In this document: positions 54,035 through 61,975 of the stretch, in pieces
Layout: each line of letters begins with the position of its first letter
Numbering within the stretch: the stretch's first letter is position 1
NCBI GenBank assembly: GCA_017405965.1
Contig: JAFQZK010000037.1
Coordinates: forward strand, 216,571 to 280,570
Direction: 5' to 3'
Length of the DNA: 64,000 bases
Source: Muribaculaceae bacterium
GTDB lineage: Bacteria; Bacteroidota; Bacteroidia; Bacteroidales; Muribaculaceae
Notes under the pieces: generated by a model
Databases searched by the model: none
Told to the model about the DNA's origin: nothing
What the model saw: only the letters and a program-made list of their open reading frames with translations
Made by a program: the position numbers and the translations under genes

Positions 54035-54784
54035 TTATCTCCTGAAGAATTCGCTGATGGTGATGGCGGCAGCGACACCCACGTTGAGCGACTCGCTACC
54101 GGCACTCTTGGCCTTGGGGATGAGCAGGCGGTGGTTGGCATGCTTGCCCACCTTGGCACTGATGCCCTGGCCCTCGTTGCCGAACACGACAAAGCCCGTC
54201 TTGCTCAACTCGCTGCGGTAGATGTCCGTGCCGTCGAGGAAGGTGCCGTACACCGGCAGGTCGGGATACTCCTCGAACAGGGCCTCCAGATCCACATAGT
54301 GGACCTTGACACGGGCGATGGCACCCATCGTGGCCTGCACCACCTTGTGATTATAGACATCGACAGATGTGCGGCTGGCGAAGATGTCGCGGATGCCGAA
54401 CCAGTCGGCCAACCTGATGATGGTGCCCAGGTTACCCGGATCCTGGATGTTGTCGAGCACGATGTTCAGGCTCTTGCCCACGCGCTCACTGTCGATGACA
54501 TCCTCGGGCTTCTCATAGACGGCAATGACATCGCTGGGCGTGTCGAATTGTGAGATGCGCGCCATCTGCTGGCTGTTGGCGAACACGATTTTATCATAGT
54601 GCTCGGCAGTGCCGCACTGGTCGTACCAGGAGCGCTTGGCGATGAGCCAACGGCAGTTGAAGTGCTGCCACGTGTCGCGCACGCACTTGGTGCCCTCGGC
54701 GACAAACAGTCCCTCATCGTCACGGTATTTCTTGGCAGCAAGGCTCTTGACCACCTTGAGAATGCCATTGTTCATGTCCATCAT
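54035..54784 (-). CDS. TrmH/SpoU-type RNA 2'-O-methyltransferase
   Basis: 249 residues. SPOUT-fold enzymes methylate ribose in tRNA or rRNA. After an N-terminal substrate-binding domain (LAAKKYRDDEGLFVAEGTKCV) come the knot motifs: LDNIQDPGNLGTIIRLADWFGI, VFGNEGQGIS and SAGSESLNVGVAAAI. The target RNA cannot be told from sequence. The ATG at 54784 overlaps the stop of the upstream gene in ATGA, so translation is coupled to the ADP-ribosylglycohydrolase. Confidence 0.92.
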   Translation of the reverse strand: MMDMNNGILKVVKSLAAKKYRDDEGLFVAEGTKCVRDTWQHFNCRWLIAKRSWYDQCGTAEHYDKIVFANSQQMARISQFDTPSDVIAVYEKPEDVIDSERVGKSLNIVLDNIQDPGNLGTIIRLADWFGIRDIFASRTSVDVYNHKVVQATMGAIARVKVHYVDLEALFEEYPDLPVYGTFLDGTDIYRSELSKTGFVVFGNEGQGISAKVGKHANHRLLIPKAKSAGSESLNVGVAAAITISEFFRR

Positions 54785-55590
54785 AAGGCCGCCTTATCTC
54801 GTTTTGCCACCAGCTCGTTGAAGCGCAGCAGCGTTGTACAAAACTCCTCACTCAGCAATGCGATGACTGCCTGGGCAATCTCATTGGGCACCTCATCGAC
54901 TGCCGACGAAATGCTGCCCGCGATAGCCGCTATCGTGTCGGCATCGCCGGCCAGTGCCACCGACAGGCGCACCACATCCTCGTAGTCTTTGCCCTCAAGG
55001 AAACAGGTGATGGCCTCGGGGACGGTGCGCTGGCACGTCTCGTCGAAGGTGAACGTGGGACGGATCTCCTCGAGCGTGCGCGACAGGTCGTAGTTGAAAG
55101 TCTGCGTCACATAGTCGCGGATTTCCAGCTTGGTCTTGCCCTGGCGAGCCAGGAAGATGGCAGCAGCCGTGGCCTGGGCACCCTTGATGCCCTCGGGGTG
55201 ATTGTGCGTCACCTCGGCACTGATTTTGGCCAGTTCCAAGGCCTCGTCGAGCGTCTGGGCATAGTAGCCCACAGGGCTCACGCGCATTGCCGACCCGTTG
55301 CCGAAGGAGTTGTAGGGTTGCGGATCCCCGTCGTGAATCCAACGGGCAAAACGGCCTCCATAGCCCCTGTCGGGGTACCTGTGGCACAAGTCAAGCATGA
55401 TTTTCACCAAGGCATCGTGCGAGTGCTGTTCGTCCTCCAGCAACCAGATGGCGTTGGCTATGGTGAGCACCGTATCGTCGGTGAATGTGCTTCTTGGCGT
55501 GATCAATTCAAAGTCATAATCGCGCGTAGGGTTAAACTCGTATGCCGACCCGATGACGTCGCCGGCAATCGCTCCTATAATTCCTTTCAT
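54781..55590 (-). CDS. ADP-ribosylglycohydrolase family protein
   Basis: 269 residues from the ATG at 55590; an in-frame TTG two codons upstream is less likely. This Mg2+-dependent fold removes ADP-ribose from proteins or small molecules. Typical features are GAIAGDVIGSAYE, STFTDDTVLT (metal-binding T-D-D), FGNGSAMRVSPVGY and GDADTIAAIAGSI, the second metal motif. Cytoplasmic. The coupled gene downstream is an RNA methyltransferase, an unusual pairing that hints at a joint role in nucleic-acid or nucleotide repair. Confidence 0.92.
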   Translation of the reverse strand: MKGIIGAIAGDVIGSAYEFNPTRDYDFELITPRSTFTDDTVLTIANAIWLLEDEQHSHDALVKIMLDLCHRYPDRGYGGRFARWIHDGDPQPYNSFGNGSAMRVSPVGYYAQTLDEALELAKISAEVTHNHPEGIKGAQATAAAIFLARQGKTKLEIRDYVTQTFNYDLSRTLEEIRPTFTFDETCQRTVPEAITCFLEGKDYEDVVRLSVALAGDADTIAAIAGSISSAVDEVPNEIAQAVIALLSEEFCTTLLRFNELVAKRDKAAL

Positions 55591-55663
55591 GTTCAATAAT
55601 GATATTTTGAGATGACAAATTTACAACTAATTCGCCAATCGTGGCGCACATCAACAATTATTT

Positions 55664-55972
55664 TTAGGAGGCCCAGGGAATCAGATACTGACTACCCATG
55701 CGGGGAGCGGCTGCCACTGCGGGCTGGGCCGAAGCAGCAGGACGGCGCATTGTAGCCAGAGCGGTCACGTCGCGCCAGCCCTGGGTGCAATTGCGCACGG
55801 TCAACACGGCAATGCCGGCATAGCGACCGGCAAGGCCGACAAGCGCTTGCCTGACGGCATCGAGGCTGGCGAAATGGGTGCCACTGATGCTGGCAAGACG
55901 GCGTCCGTTGCACTCGAGCGTGGCGCAGATGCGGTCGCCGATGTTAACGATGTTCATGATGTTCTTGTTCAT
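55664..55972 (-). CDS. Small protein of unknown function
   Basis: 102 residues from the ATG at 55972, which has a GGAGG-type site eight bases upstream; an ATG two codons earlier is possible, and a longer frame to 56068 would cross the promoter. The segment NIGDRICATLECNGRRLASISGTHFASLDAVRQALVGLAGRYAGIAVLTVRNCTQGWR looks like one small alpha/beta domain, followed by an Ala/Pro-rich tail. No known family. Confidence 0.65.
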   Translation of the reverse strand: MNKNIMNIVNIGDRICATLECNGRRLASISGTHFASLDAVRQALVGLAGRYAGIAVLTVRNCTQGWRDVTALATMRRPAASAQPAVAAAPRMGSQYLIPWAS

Positions 55973-56006
55973 AGTCATTTCCTCCGTTTCTTTGATTTTT
56001 ACACTG

Positions 56007-56014
56007 CAAAAGTA
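56007..56014 (-). promoter_or_regulatory. Promoter -7 element for the small unknown gene
   Basis: Reads TACTTTTG followed by C on the minus strand, 35 bases before the ATG. Confidence 0.65.
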
Positions 56015-56156
56015 GAGCAGCCGAGTGCCAAAACTTGGCACTATAATCCAAAAGAAACACAAATTCACACCAAGAGGATACTTTTCGCCCCCATTTGCTC
56101 CGTTTCAACAAAACAAATAATCACGGCTTTTGTGCTTAACTTGGACAAATAATACT

Positions 56157-56164
56157 TAATTTTG
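56157..56164 (+). promoter_or_regulatory. Promoter -7 element for dut
   Basis: TAATTTTG, 18 bases before the ATG at 56182. Confidence 0.65.
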
Positions 56165-56181
56165 TGGCTACAAATCATTGA

Positions 56182-56628
56182 ATGATGGACAAAATCGAAG
56201 TTAAAATCGTGAACCGCGGGCCCCACGAGGTGCCGCAGTACAGCACGGCCCTGAGCGCAGGCATGGACTTGCGGGCATGGCTCGACGAGCCGTTGACCCT
56301 GCAACCGCTGCAACGCTCACTGGTGCACACGGGTATCTATATCGCCCTGCCCGAGGGTTATGAGTGCCAAATCAGGCCCCGTAGCGGACTCGCCCTGAAG
56401 CGCGGCCTCACCGTGCTCAACACGCCCGGCACCATCGATGCCGACTACCGCGGCGAGGTGGGCGTCATCCTGGTCAACCTGAGCAATGAGCCGCAGACCA
56501 TCGAGAACGGCGAACGCATCTGCCAGATGGTGGTCGCCCGTCACAGCACCGTGCAGTGGACTGTGGTCGATGACCTTGATGAGACCGAGCGAGGCGCCGG
56601 CGGCTTCGGCCACACGGGGACGAGGTGA
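56182..56628 (+). CDS. dut: Deoxyuridine 5'-triphosphate nucleotidohydrolase (dUTPase)
   Basis: 148 residues. It hydrolyses dUTP to dUMP, keeping uracil out of DNA. The five trimeric dUTPase motifs are present: [31 protein letters not shown], the ERICQMVV region and the C-terminal [10 protein letters not shown] that closes the active site. Cytoplasmic. It is followed by a 14-base tandem repeat and the TPR gene in the same direction. Confidence 0.97.
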   Translation: MMDKIEVKIVNRGPHEVPQYSTALSAGMDLRAWLDEPLTLQPLQRSLVHTGIYIALPEGYECQIRPRSGLALKRGLTVLNTPGTIDADYRGEVGVILVNLSNEPQTIENGERICQMVVARHSTVQWTVVDDLDETERGAGGFGHTGTR

Positions 56629-56659
56629 ATCAAGTTTTCAAATGATTGAAAACTTGATG

Positions 56660-56697
56660 ATTAGTGATTAGAGAGTAGTGATTAGAGAGTAGAGAGG
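56660..56697 (+). repeat. GTGATTAGAGAGTA tandem repeat between dut and the TPR gene
   Basis: Two full 14-base copies plus partial units, followed by AGAGGACATATCATCC. A relative, GTTTAGAGTTTAGAGGACCTTATCACC, lies in the gap after feoB (46183-46209), also just before a start codon. Confidence 0.65.
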
Positions 56698-56716
56698 ACA
56701 TATCATCCATTTAATA

Positions 56717-58450
56717 ATGATGAGACGATATTTAGTGATATTGACCATAGTGCTGCTGGCACTGACGGCTGCGGCGGGCAAGAAAGAGCCGGTCAAGAAA
56801 GCCGTCAGCCTGGCCGACAAGCGCAAGGCCGAATACATCTTTGCGCAGGCACAGAACGAGAAGTTGAAAAACAACTTCGACGGCTTCTACGAACTGCTGG
56901 CCTATGCCCACGAGATAGACCCCGATAACACGGCCATCTCGTTCTACATGGGCATGAGCCTGCTGAAGATGAGCAACACGACCAAGGAGCGCTGCGAACA
57001 AGGGCTGGCGCTGATGAAAGAGCATTTCGAGGCACAACCCGGAGACCTGTACGAGACCACCTTCTACAGTGACGCCAACATGCAGCTGGGGCACCCCGAC
57101 GAGGCCCTGCGTGCCCTCAAGGTGCTCAATGAGCTCAATCCCAACCGTCTGGAGTTGCAGGTGCGCCTTGCCGAAGCCTATTCCCACTCGGGCGACTATC
57201 AGCAGAGTAACGCGACCTACGACAGCATCGCGGCCATCTTCGGCGACGCGATCCAGATCACGTCGAGCAAAATCGAGAACTACATGGCGATGAACGACAG
57301 CGTGGGAGCCATCAGGGAGATGCGCAATCTGCTCGCCACCGCCCCGCAGAACGACTCCTACAACCTGGCGATGAGCGGCCTGTTCCAGCATTACAACATG
57401 ACCGACAGCGCGCTCTACTACCTGGATCGCGCCCAGGAACTGGCCCCGGACAACGGCATCATCTACCTGACCCGCGCCGAGTACTGCAATCAGGCTGGCG
57501 ACAGTGCCGGCTATGAGCAACAGATTTACAACGCGCTCACCGCCGAGCAGCTTGACGTAGACACCAAGTTGGGCGTGCTGCTGACCTACATCCGCGACAG
57601 GATGGCCGAGCAGGACTCCACCCAACGCATCGACAACCTGTTCACGATTCTCATCCAGCAACATCCCCACGAGGCCAAGATACACCAGCTCTACAGCGAG
57701 TATTTCTTCTCCAAGAAAGATTACAAGGGTGCCATCGAGCAGCTGGGTTACAGCCTTGACGTCAACCCCACCGATGCCGACGGCTGGCGCAACATGGTCA
57801 TCCTGAACATGCTCGACGACAACTATCCCGCTGCCATCAAGGCCTCGGAGAAAGCGCTGGAGTACAACCCCGACAACCTGGACCTGTATGGCTACGTCGC
57901 CGGCTGCTATCACCAGATGAAGGAGTACGCCAAAGCCATCCTCATCTACGATAAAATCCTGGAATTGACCGACTCGGCCGATCTTGAACGGCAATCAATC
58001 ATCGTCACGGGCAAAGGCGACATCTACAGCGAGATGGGCGACGACGACAAGAGCATCGAGTGCTATGAGCAGGCGCTGGAAATCGACCCGGTCAACTCAA
58101 GCGCCCTCAACAACTACGCTTACTTGCTGGCCCAGCGCGGCCAGGACCTGGACCGCGCCGAGAGCATGGCGGCTCTGGCCCTCAAGGATTTGCCCGACAA
58201 TGCCAACTACATCGACACCTACGCTTGGGTGTATTTCGCCAAGAAAGATTATGCCAAAGCGCTAACCTACATCAAGAAGGCTGTCGAGAATGACGAAGAC
58301 AACCACCTGCTGGAGCACTACGGCGACATCCTGTGGTTCAACGACCAGAAAGAGGCCGCTGTGGAACAATGGACCAAGGCGCTGGAGGAAGACCCCGACA
58401 ACGAACTGCTGCAACGCAAAGTAAAAGACAAGACCTATTATGAAGAATAA
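56717..58450 (+). CDS. Secreted or periplasmic tetratricopeptide repeat protein
   Basis: 577 residues. Signal peptide MMRRYLVILTIVLLALTAAAG, then TPR units along almost the whole length, for example YELLAYAHEIDPDNTAISFYMG, EALRALKVLNELNPNRLELQ, AIEQLGYSLDVNPTDADGW, and near the end AKALTYIKKAVENDEDNHLLEHYGDILW. Such proteins act as scaffolds for envelope complexes. Its stop overlaps the next gene's start by eleven bases, so it is coupled to the DUF4292 lipoprotein. Confidence 0.9.
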   Translation: MMRRYLVILTIVLLALTAAAGKKEPVKKAVSLADKRKAEYIFAQAQNEKLKNNFDGFYELLAYAHEIDPDNTAISFYMGMSLLKMSNTTKERCEQGLALMKEHFEAQPGDLYETTFYSDANMQLGHPDEALRALKVLNELNPNRLELQVRLAEAYSHSGDYQQSNATYDSIAAIFGDAIQITSSKIENYMAMNDSVGAIREMRNLLATAPQNDSYNLAMSGLFQHYNMTDSALYYLDRAQELAPDNGIIYLTRAEYCNQAGDSAGYEQQIYNALTAEQLDVDTKLGVLLTYIRDRMAEQDSTQRIDNLFTILIQQHPHEAKIHQLYSEYFFSKKDYKGAIEQLGYSLDVNPTDADGWRNMVILNMLDDNYPAAIKASEKALEYNPDNLDLYGYVAGCYHQMKEYAKAILIYDKILELTDSADLERQSIIVTGKGDIYSEMGDDDKSIECYEQALEIDPVNSSALNNYAYLLAQRGQDLDRAESMAALALKDLPDNANYIDTYAWVYFAKKDYAKALTYIKKAVENDEDNHLLEHYGDILWFNDQKEAAVEQWTKALEEDPDNELLQRKVKDKTYYEE

Positions 58451-59273
58451 GCTCATCATCCTCTCCCTCATCACAATCGCCGCATTACTGACCGCCTGCG
58501 GCACGAGCAGGCAAGCAGCCGTCACCCTGCCTGACGGACAAACGACAACCACGACGACCACGGGCGACCCCGTTGATGCTGTCATCGCCACCCTGGGCGA
58601 CTGGCAGACCCTGCAGACCGGCGGCAACATCACGCTGAACGCCGGCAGCAACTTCTCATCGTCGATCCAGGTGCGCATGGTGCGCGACCAGGCCATCTAC
58701 ATCTCGTTGCGCCCCATGCTGGGCATTGAGGTGGGCAAACTGCTCATCACTGCCGACAGCCTGTATGCCGTGGACAAGGTGCACAAGCGCTACGTTGCCG
58801 AGAAGGTCTCGCTGCTCACCGCCGGCATCCCCGTCACCGTGAGCGACGTTCAGGACATCTTCCTGGGCCGACCTTTCATCATCGGCCAGGGCTCCCTGAG
58901 CGTGGGTTTGAAACAACAGGTCACTGCCACCAGCGAGGGCAGCCGAATCGTCCTCACTGCCAACGAGCAGTACAAGGGCTACGGCTACGCCTTCACCCTC
59001 GACAAGGCGGGACGCATCGTTTCGCTCGACATCACCCCGGCTGGCGGCAGCACTGCCGACTATCAGGTCAAGTATGGCGACGTGCGCCGCACCAATGCCG
59101 GCAACATCGCCCACAGCATCAAGGTCAATGCCACCGTCGAGAAGAAAAAACTCGATTTCTCGCTGACCTTCAAGAACATCGACTGGAACGGCAATGTGAA
59201 GATTGACCGCAACATCCCCGGCGGTTACACCCGCATGAACGCCAAGGACCTGTTCAACCTCTTCTCCAACTGA
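58440..59273 (+). CDS. DUF4292 lipoprotein
   Basis: 277 residues. The lipobox LLTAC yields a lipidated Cys after the signal MKNKLIILSLITIAAL. The mature protein starts with a Thr-rich linker (TTTTTTTGD) and then a beta-rich domain with the DUF4292 pattern SIQVRMVRDQAIYISLRPMLGIEVGKLLITADSLYAVDKVHKRYV. In related Bacteroidetes, DUF4292 lipoproteins follow a TPR gene as here, in an order resembling LolA/LolB-like envelope functions, but the role has not been defined. It probably sits on the periplasmic side of a membrane. Confidence 0.88.
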   Translation: MKNKLIILSLITIAALLTACGTSRQAAVTLPDGQTTTTTTTGDPVDAVIATLGDWQTLQTGGNITLNAGSNFSSSIQVRMVRDQAIYISLRPMLGIEVGKLLITADSLYAVDKVHKRYVAEKVSLLTAGIPVTVSDVQDIFLGRPFIIGQGSLSVGLKQQVTATSEGSRIVLTANEQYKGYGYAFTLDKAGRIVSLDITPAGGSTADYQVKYGDVRRTNAGNIAHSIKVNATVEKKKLDFSLTFKNIDWNGNVKIDRNIPGGYTRMNAKDLFNLFSN

Positions 59274-59379
59274 TCAGGAAGCGGGTTCTGTAACCAAGCC
59301 CCTCTCTCCTGGCAGCCCGCTCTTGCCCACTGCAATAAAAAGTGGTTTTCCTCGTTATGTTATTATAACATACACTACA

Positions 59380-61761
59380 ATGAGATTTCAACACCGCATA
59401 TTGTCGTTGATGGCGTGCCTGTTGTGCGCCACCATCGCATTTTCTCAAGTCAAAATCACCGGCAAGGTCGTTGACGCTGCCGGTGACCCGATAGAATTTG
59501 CCACGGTGCGCCTGCTGGGCACCGCCGTGGGCACCAATACCGACACCAAGGGCGAATACGAACTGACCGTCCCCAAGGCCGACACCGTGAGGGTAGAGTT
59601 CTCCTGCCTGGGCTATTCCACCGTTACCCGCCAGCTCATCAAGCCCGAGGGCACCGTGACCATCAACCCCAAGCTCTATGAGAAAACGCTCGAACTGGGC
59701 GAGGTGGAGATCACCGAGTACAAGAAGCAGACCACCGGCATGCAGGGCATCGACGTGGACATGCTGCGCCGCACGCCCGACGCTTCGGGCGGCAGCGTGG
59801 AGGCGGTGCTGACCACCATGGCTGGCGTGAGCTCCAAGAACGAGATGAGTTCGCAGTACATGGTGCGCGGCGGCTCCTACGACGAGAACAGCGTCTATAT
59901 CAACGGCATCGAGGTCTATCGCCCGCAGCTCATCAGTTCGGGCCAGCAAGAGGGTATGAGTATCATCAACCCCGACATGGTGCGCAAGGTGGATTTCTCG
60001 ACCGGCGGTTTCAGCGCAGCCTACGGCGACCGCATGTCGTCGGTGCTCGACATCACCTACCGTGAGCCCGAGGCCTTTGAGGGCGCTCTTGCCGCCAGCA
60101 TCCAGGGCGGCAGCCTGATGTTGGGCCACAGCACGAGCCACTACTCGCAGATGCACGGCCTGCGCTACAAGCGCAACTCGTCGCTCATGGGTTCGCTCGA
60201 GAGCAAGGGCGAATATGACCCGCAGTATCTTGACTATCAAACCAGTTTCGTCTTCAAGCCCACCGACAAGCTGCGCATCGCCCTGCTGGGCAACGTGAGC
60301 ATCAACGATTACCGCTTCACGCCCGTGAACCGCGAGACCAACTTCGGTACCAGCGAAGACGTCAAGTCGTTCATGGTCTATTTCGACGGCTACGAGAAAG
60401 ATAAGTTCCAGACCTACTTCGGCGCCGGCGCCGTCACCTACTCGTTCAACAACAAGGGCTCCGACCTGACGCTGCAAGCCTCGGGCTACCGTACCGACGA
60501 GCTGGTGGCCTACGACATCCACGGCGAGTACTGGCTGCAAGAGGCTGGTGAAGAGCAGGGTGTCGGCAAGTACCACGAGCACGAGCGCACGCGCCTCAAG
60601 ATGAACGTGATGGACATCTCGCTCAAGGGCAACATCGGCCTGAACAACAACAGCATCTCCTATGGCGTCTCGATGCGCAAAGAGGACATCTACGACCGTT
60701 CCCGCCAGTGGCAATGGCGTGACAGCGCGGGCTACTCCCTGCCCCATATCCCCAATCAGGTCAACGTCATCTTCACCGAGACGTCGAGCAACGACCTGAA
60801 CACCACGCGCATCGCCGGCTGGCTGATGGACACCTGGCGCTTCAACTCGGCGGCCGGCTACTGGTCGTTGAACGCCGGCGTGAGGCTCTCGCACTGGAAC
60901 TTCAACGGCGAGACACTCATCTCGCCTCGTGCCAGCGTGGGCTTCGTGCCCGAGCGCAACGGCAACCTGTCGTTCCGACTCTCGGGCGGCGTCTATTACC
61001 AGGCCCCCTTCTACAAGGAGTACCGCCAGCAGATCATGGACACGCTGGGCAATCGCAACATCCTGCTCAACAAGGACATCAAGTCGCAACGCAGCATCCA
61101 GGTCATCCTGGGCAGCGACTACACCTTCCGTGCGCTGGACCGCCCCTTCAAGTTCACTGCCGAGGCCTACTACAAGAACCTGTCAAACCTCATCCCCTAC
61201 GAGATTGACAACCTCAAACTCGTGTATAGCGGCATCAACTCCAGCAAGGGCTATATCGCCGGTGTGGACATGAAGCTGTTCGGACAGTTTGTCGAGGGCA
61301 CCGACTCGTGGATCAGCCTCTCGCTGATGAAGACACAGGAAGACCTGAACGGCAAGAAGGTGCCCCGCCCCACCGACCAGCGCTACAGCATCGCGCTGTT
61401 CTTCACCGACTACTTCCCCAAGATTCCACGCCTCAAGTTCAGCCTCAAGGGCGTGTTGAGCGACGGTCTGCCCACCACGGCGCCCCACCTGACGCGTGCC
61501 GACTCCTACGTGCGCCAGCCCGCCTACAAGCGTGTTGACGTGGGCCTGAGCTACGAACTCGTGGGCAAGAACAACCGTCCTTACAGCGGCTTCCTGAGCC
61601 ACTTCAAGGAAATCTGGCTTGGCCTGGACTGCTTCAACCTGATGGACATCTCCAACGTGAGCAGCTACTACTGGGTCACCCACGTCAGCGGCACCCAGTA
61701 CGCCGTCCCCAACTACCTCACCCGCCGCCAAATCAACGTCCGCCTCTCCGCCTCGTTCTAA
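59380..61761 (+). CDS. TonB-dependent outer-membrane receptor with carboxypeptidase-like N-terminal domain
   Basis: 793 residues from the ATG at 59380, which opens the signal peptide MRFQHRILSLMACLLCATIAFSQ; a start at 59323 would add 19 unneeded residues. Residues about 24-100 are a CarboxypepD_reg-like domain (ITGKVVDAAGDPIEFATVRLLGT ... YELTVPKAD). The plug domain follows (VLTTMAGVSSKNEMSSQYMVRGGSYDENSVYINGIEV) and then a beta-barrel ending RRQINVRLSASF. There is no SusD partner gene next to it, so it is not a standard glycan-uptake pair; the ligand is unknown. Confidence 0.93.
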   Translation: MRFQHRILSLMACLLCATIAFSQVKITGKVVDAAGDPIEFATVRLLGTAVGTNTDTKGEYELTVPKADTVRVEFSCLGYSTVTRQLIKPEGTVTINPKLYEKTLELGEVEITEYKKQTTGMQGIDVDMLRRTPDASGGSVEAVLTTMAGVSSKNEMSSQYMVRGGSYDENSVYINGIEVYRPQLISSGQQEGMSIINPDMVRKVDFSTGGFSAAYGDRMSSVLDITYREPEAFEGALAASIQGGSLMLGHSTSHYSQMHGLRYKRNSSLMGSLESKGEYDPQYLDYQTSFVFKPTDKLRIALLGNVSINDYRFTPVNRETNFGTSEDVKSFMVYFDGYEKDKFQTYFGAGAVTYSFNNKGSDLTLQASGYRTDELVAYDIHGEYWLQEAGEEQGVGKYHEHERTRLKMNVMDISLKGNIGLNNNSISYGVSMRKEDIYDRSRQWQWRDSAGYSLPHIPNQVNVIFTETSSNDLNTTRIAGWLMDTWRFNSAAGYWSLNAGVRLSHWNFNGETLISPRASVGFVPERNGNLSFRLSGGVYYQAPFYKEYRQQIMDTLGNRNILLNKDIKSQRSIQVILGSDYTFRALDRPFKFTAEAYYKNLSNLIPYEIDNLKLVYSGINSSKGYIAGVDMKLFGQFVEGTDSWISLSLMKTQEDLNGKKVPRPTDQRYSIALFFTDYFPKIPRLKFSLKGVLSDGLPTTAPHLTRADSYVRQPAYKRVDVGLSYELVGKNNRPYSGFLSHFKEIWLGLDCFNLMDISNVSSYYWVTHVSGTQYAVPNYLTRRQINVRLSASF

Positions 61762-61925
61762 CTCCAGACTACGAATTCCGCGAATTAGACGAATGGCATC
61801 CGCCCTACTCTACTGTCGGCGGATTATGCGGATTTAACTGATTGGGCGGCCGTCTGAGGGCCCCACGCGAAGACGCCAAGGCGCTAAGAAACGTTAATCG
61901 CTTTTTCCAATCTTGTACAATGATA

Positions 61926-61954
61926 AGCCCTTGACACAAACCACGTCAAGGGCT
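61926..61954. terminator. Bidirectional terminator between the TonB receptor and hsdR
   Basis: AGCCCTTGAC (61926-61935) pairs with GTCAAGGGCT (61945-61954). The rest of the gap (61762-61925) shows only short degenerate intergenic repeat pieces. Confidence 0.65.
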
Positions 61955-61975
61955 ATAACTATTTTACGTTACAGT

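Noticed and set aside
59254-61089. A 611-codon frame antisense to the TonB-dependent receptor
   Set aside because: No domain or signal; it mirrors codon bias of the real receptor gene on the other strand.
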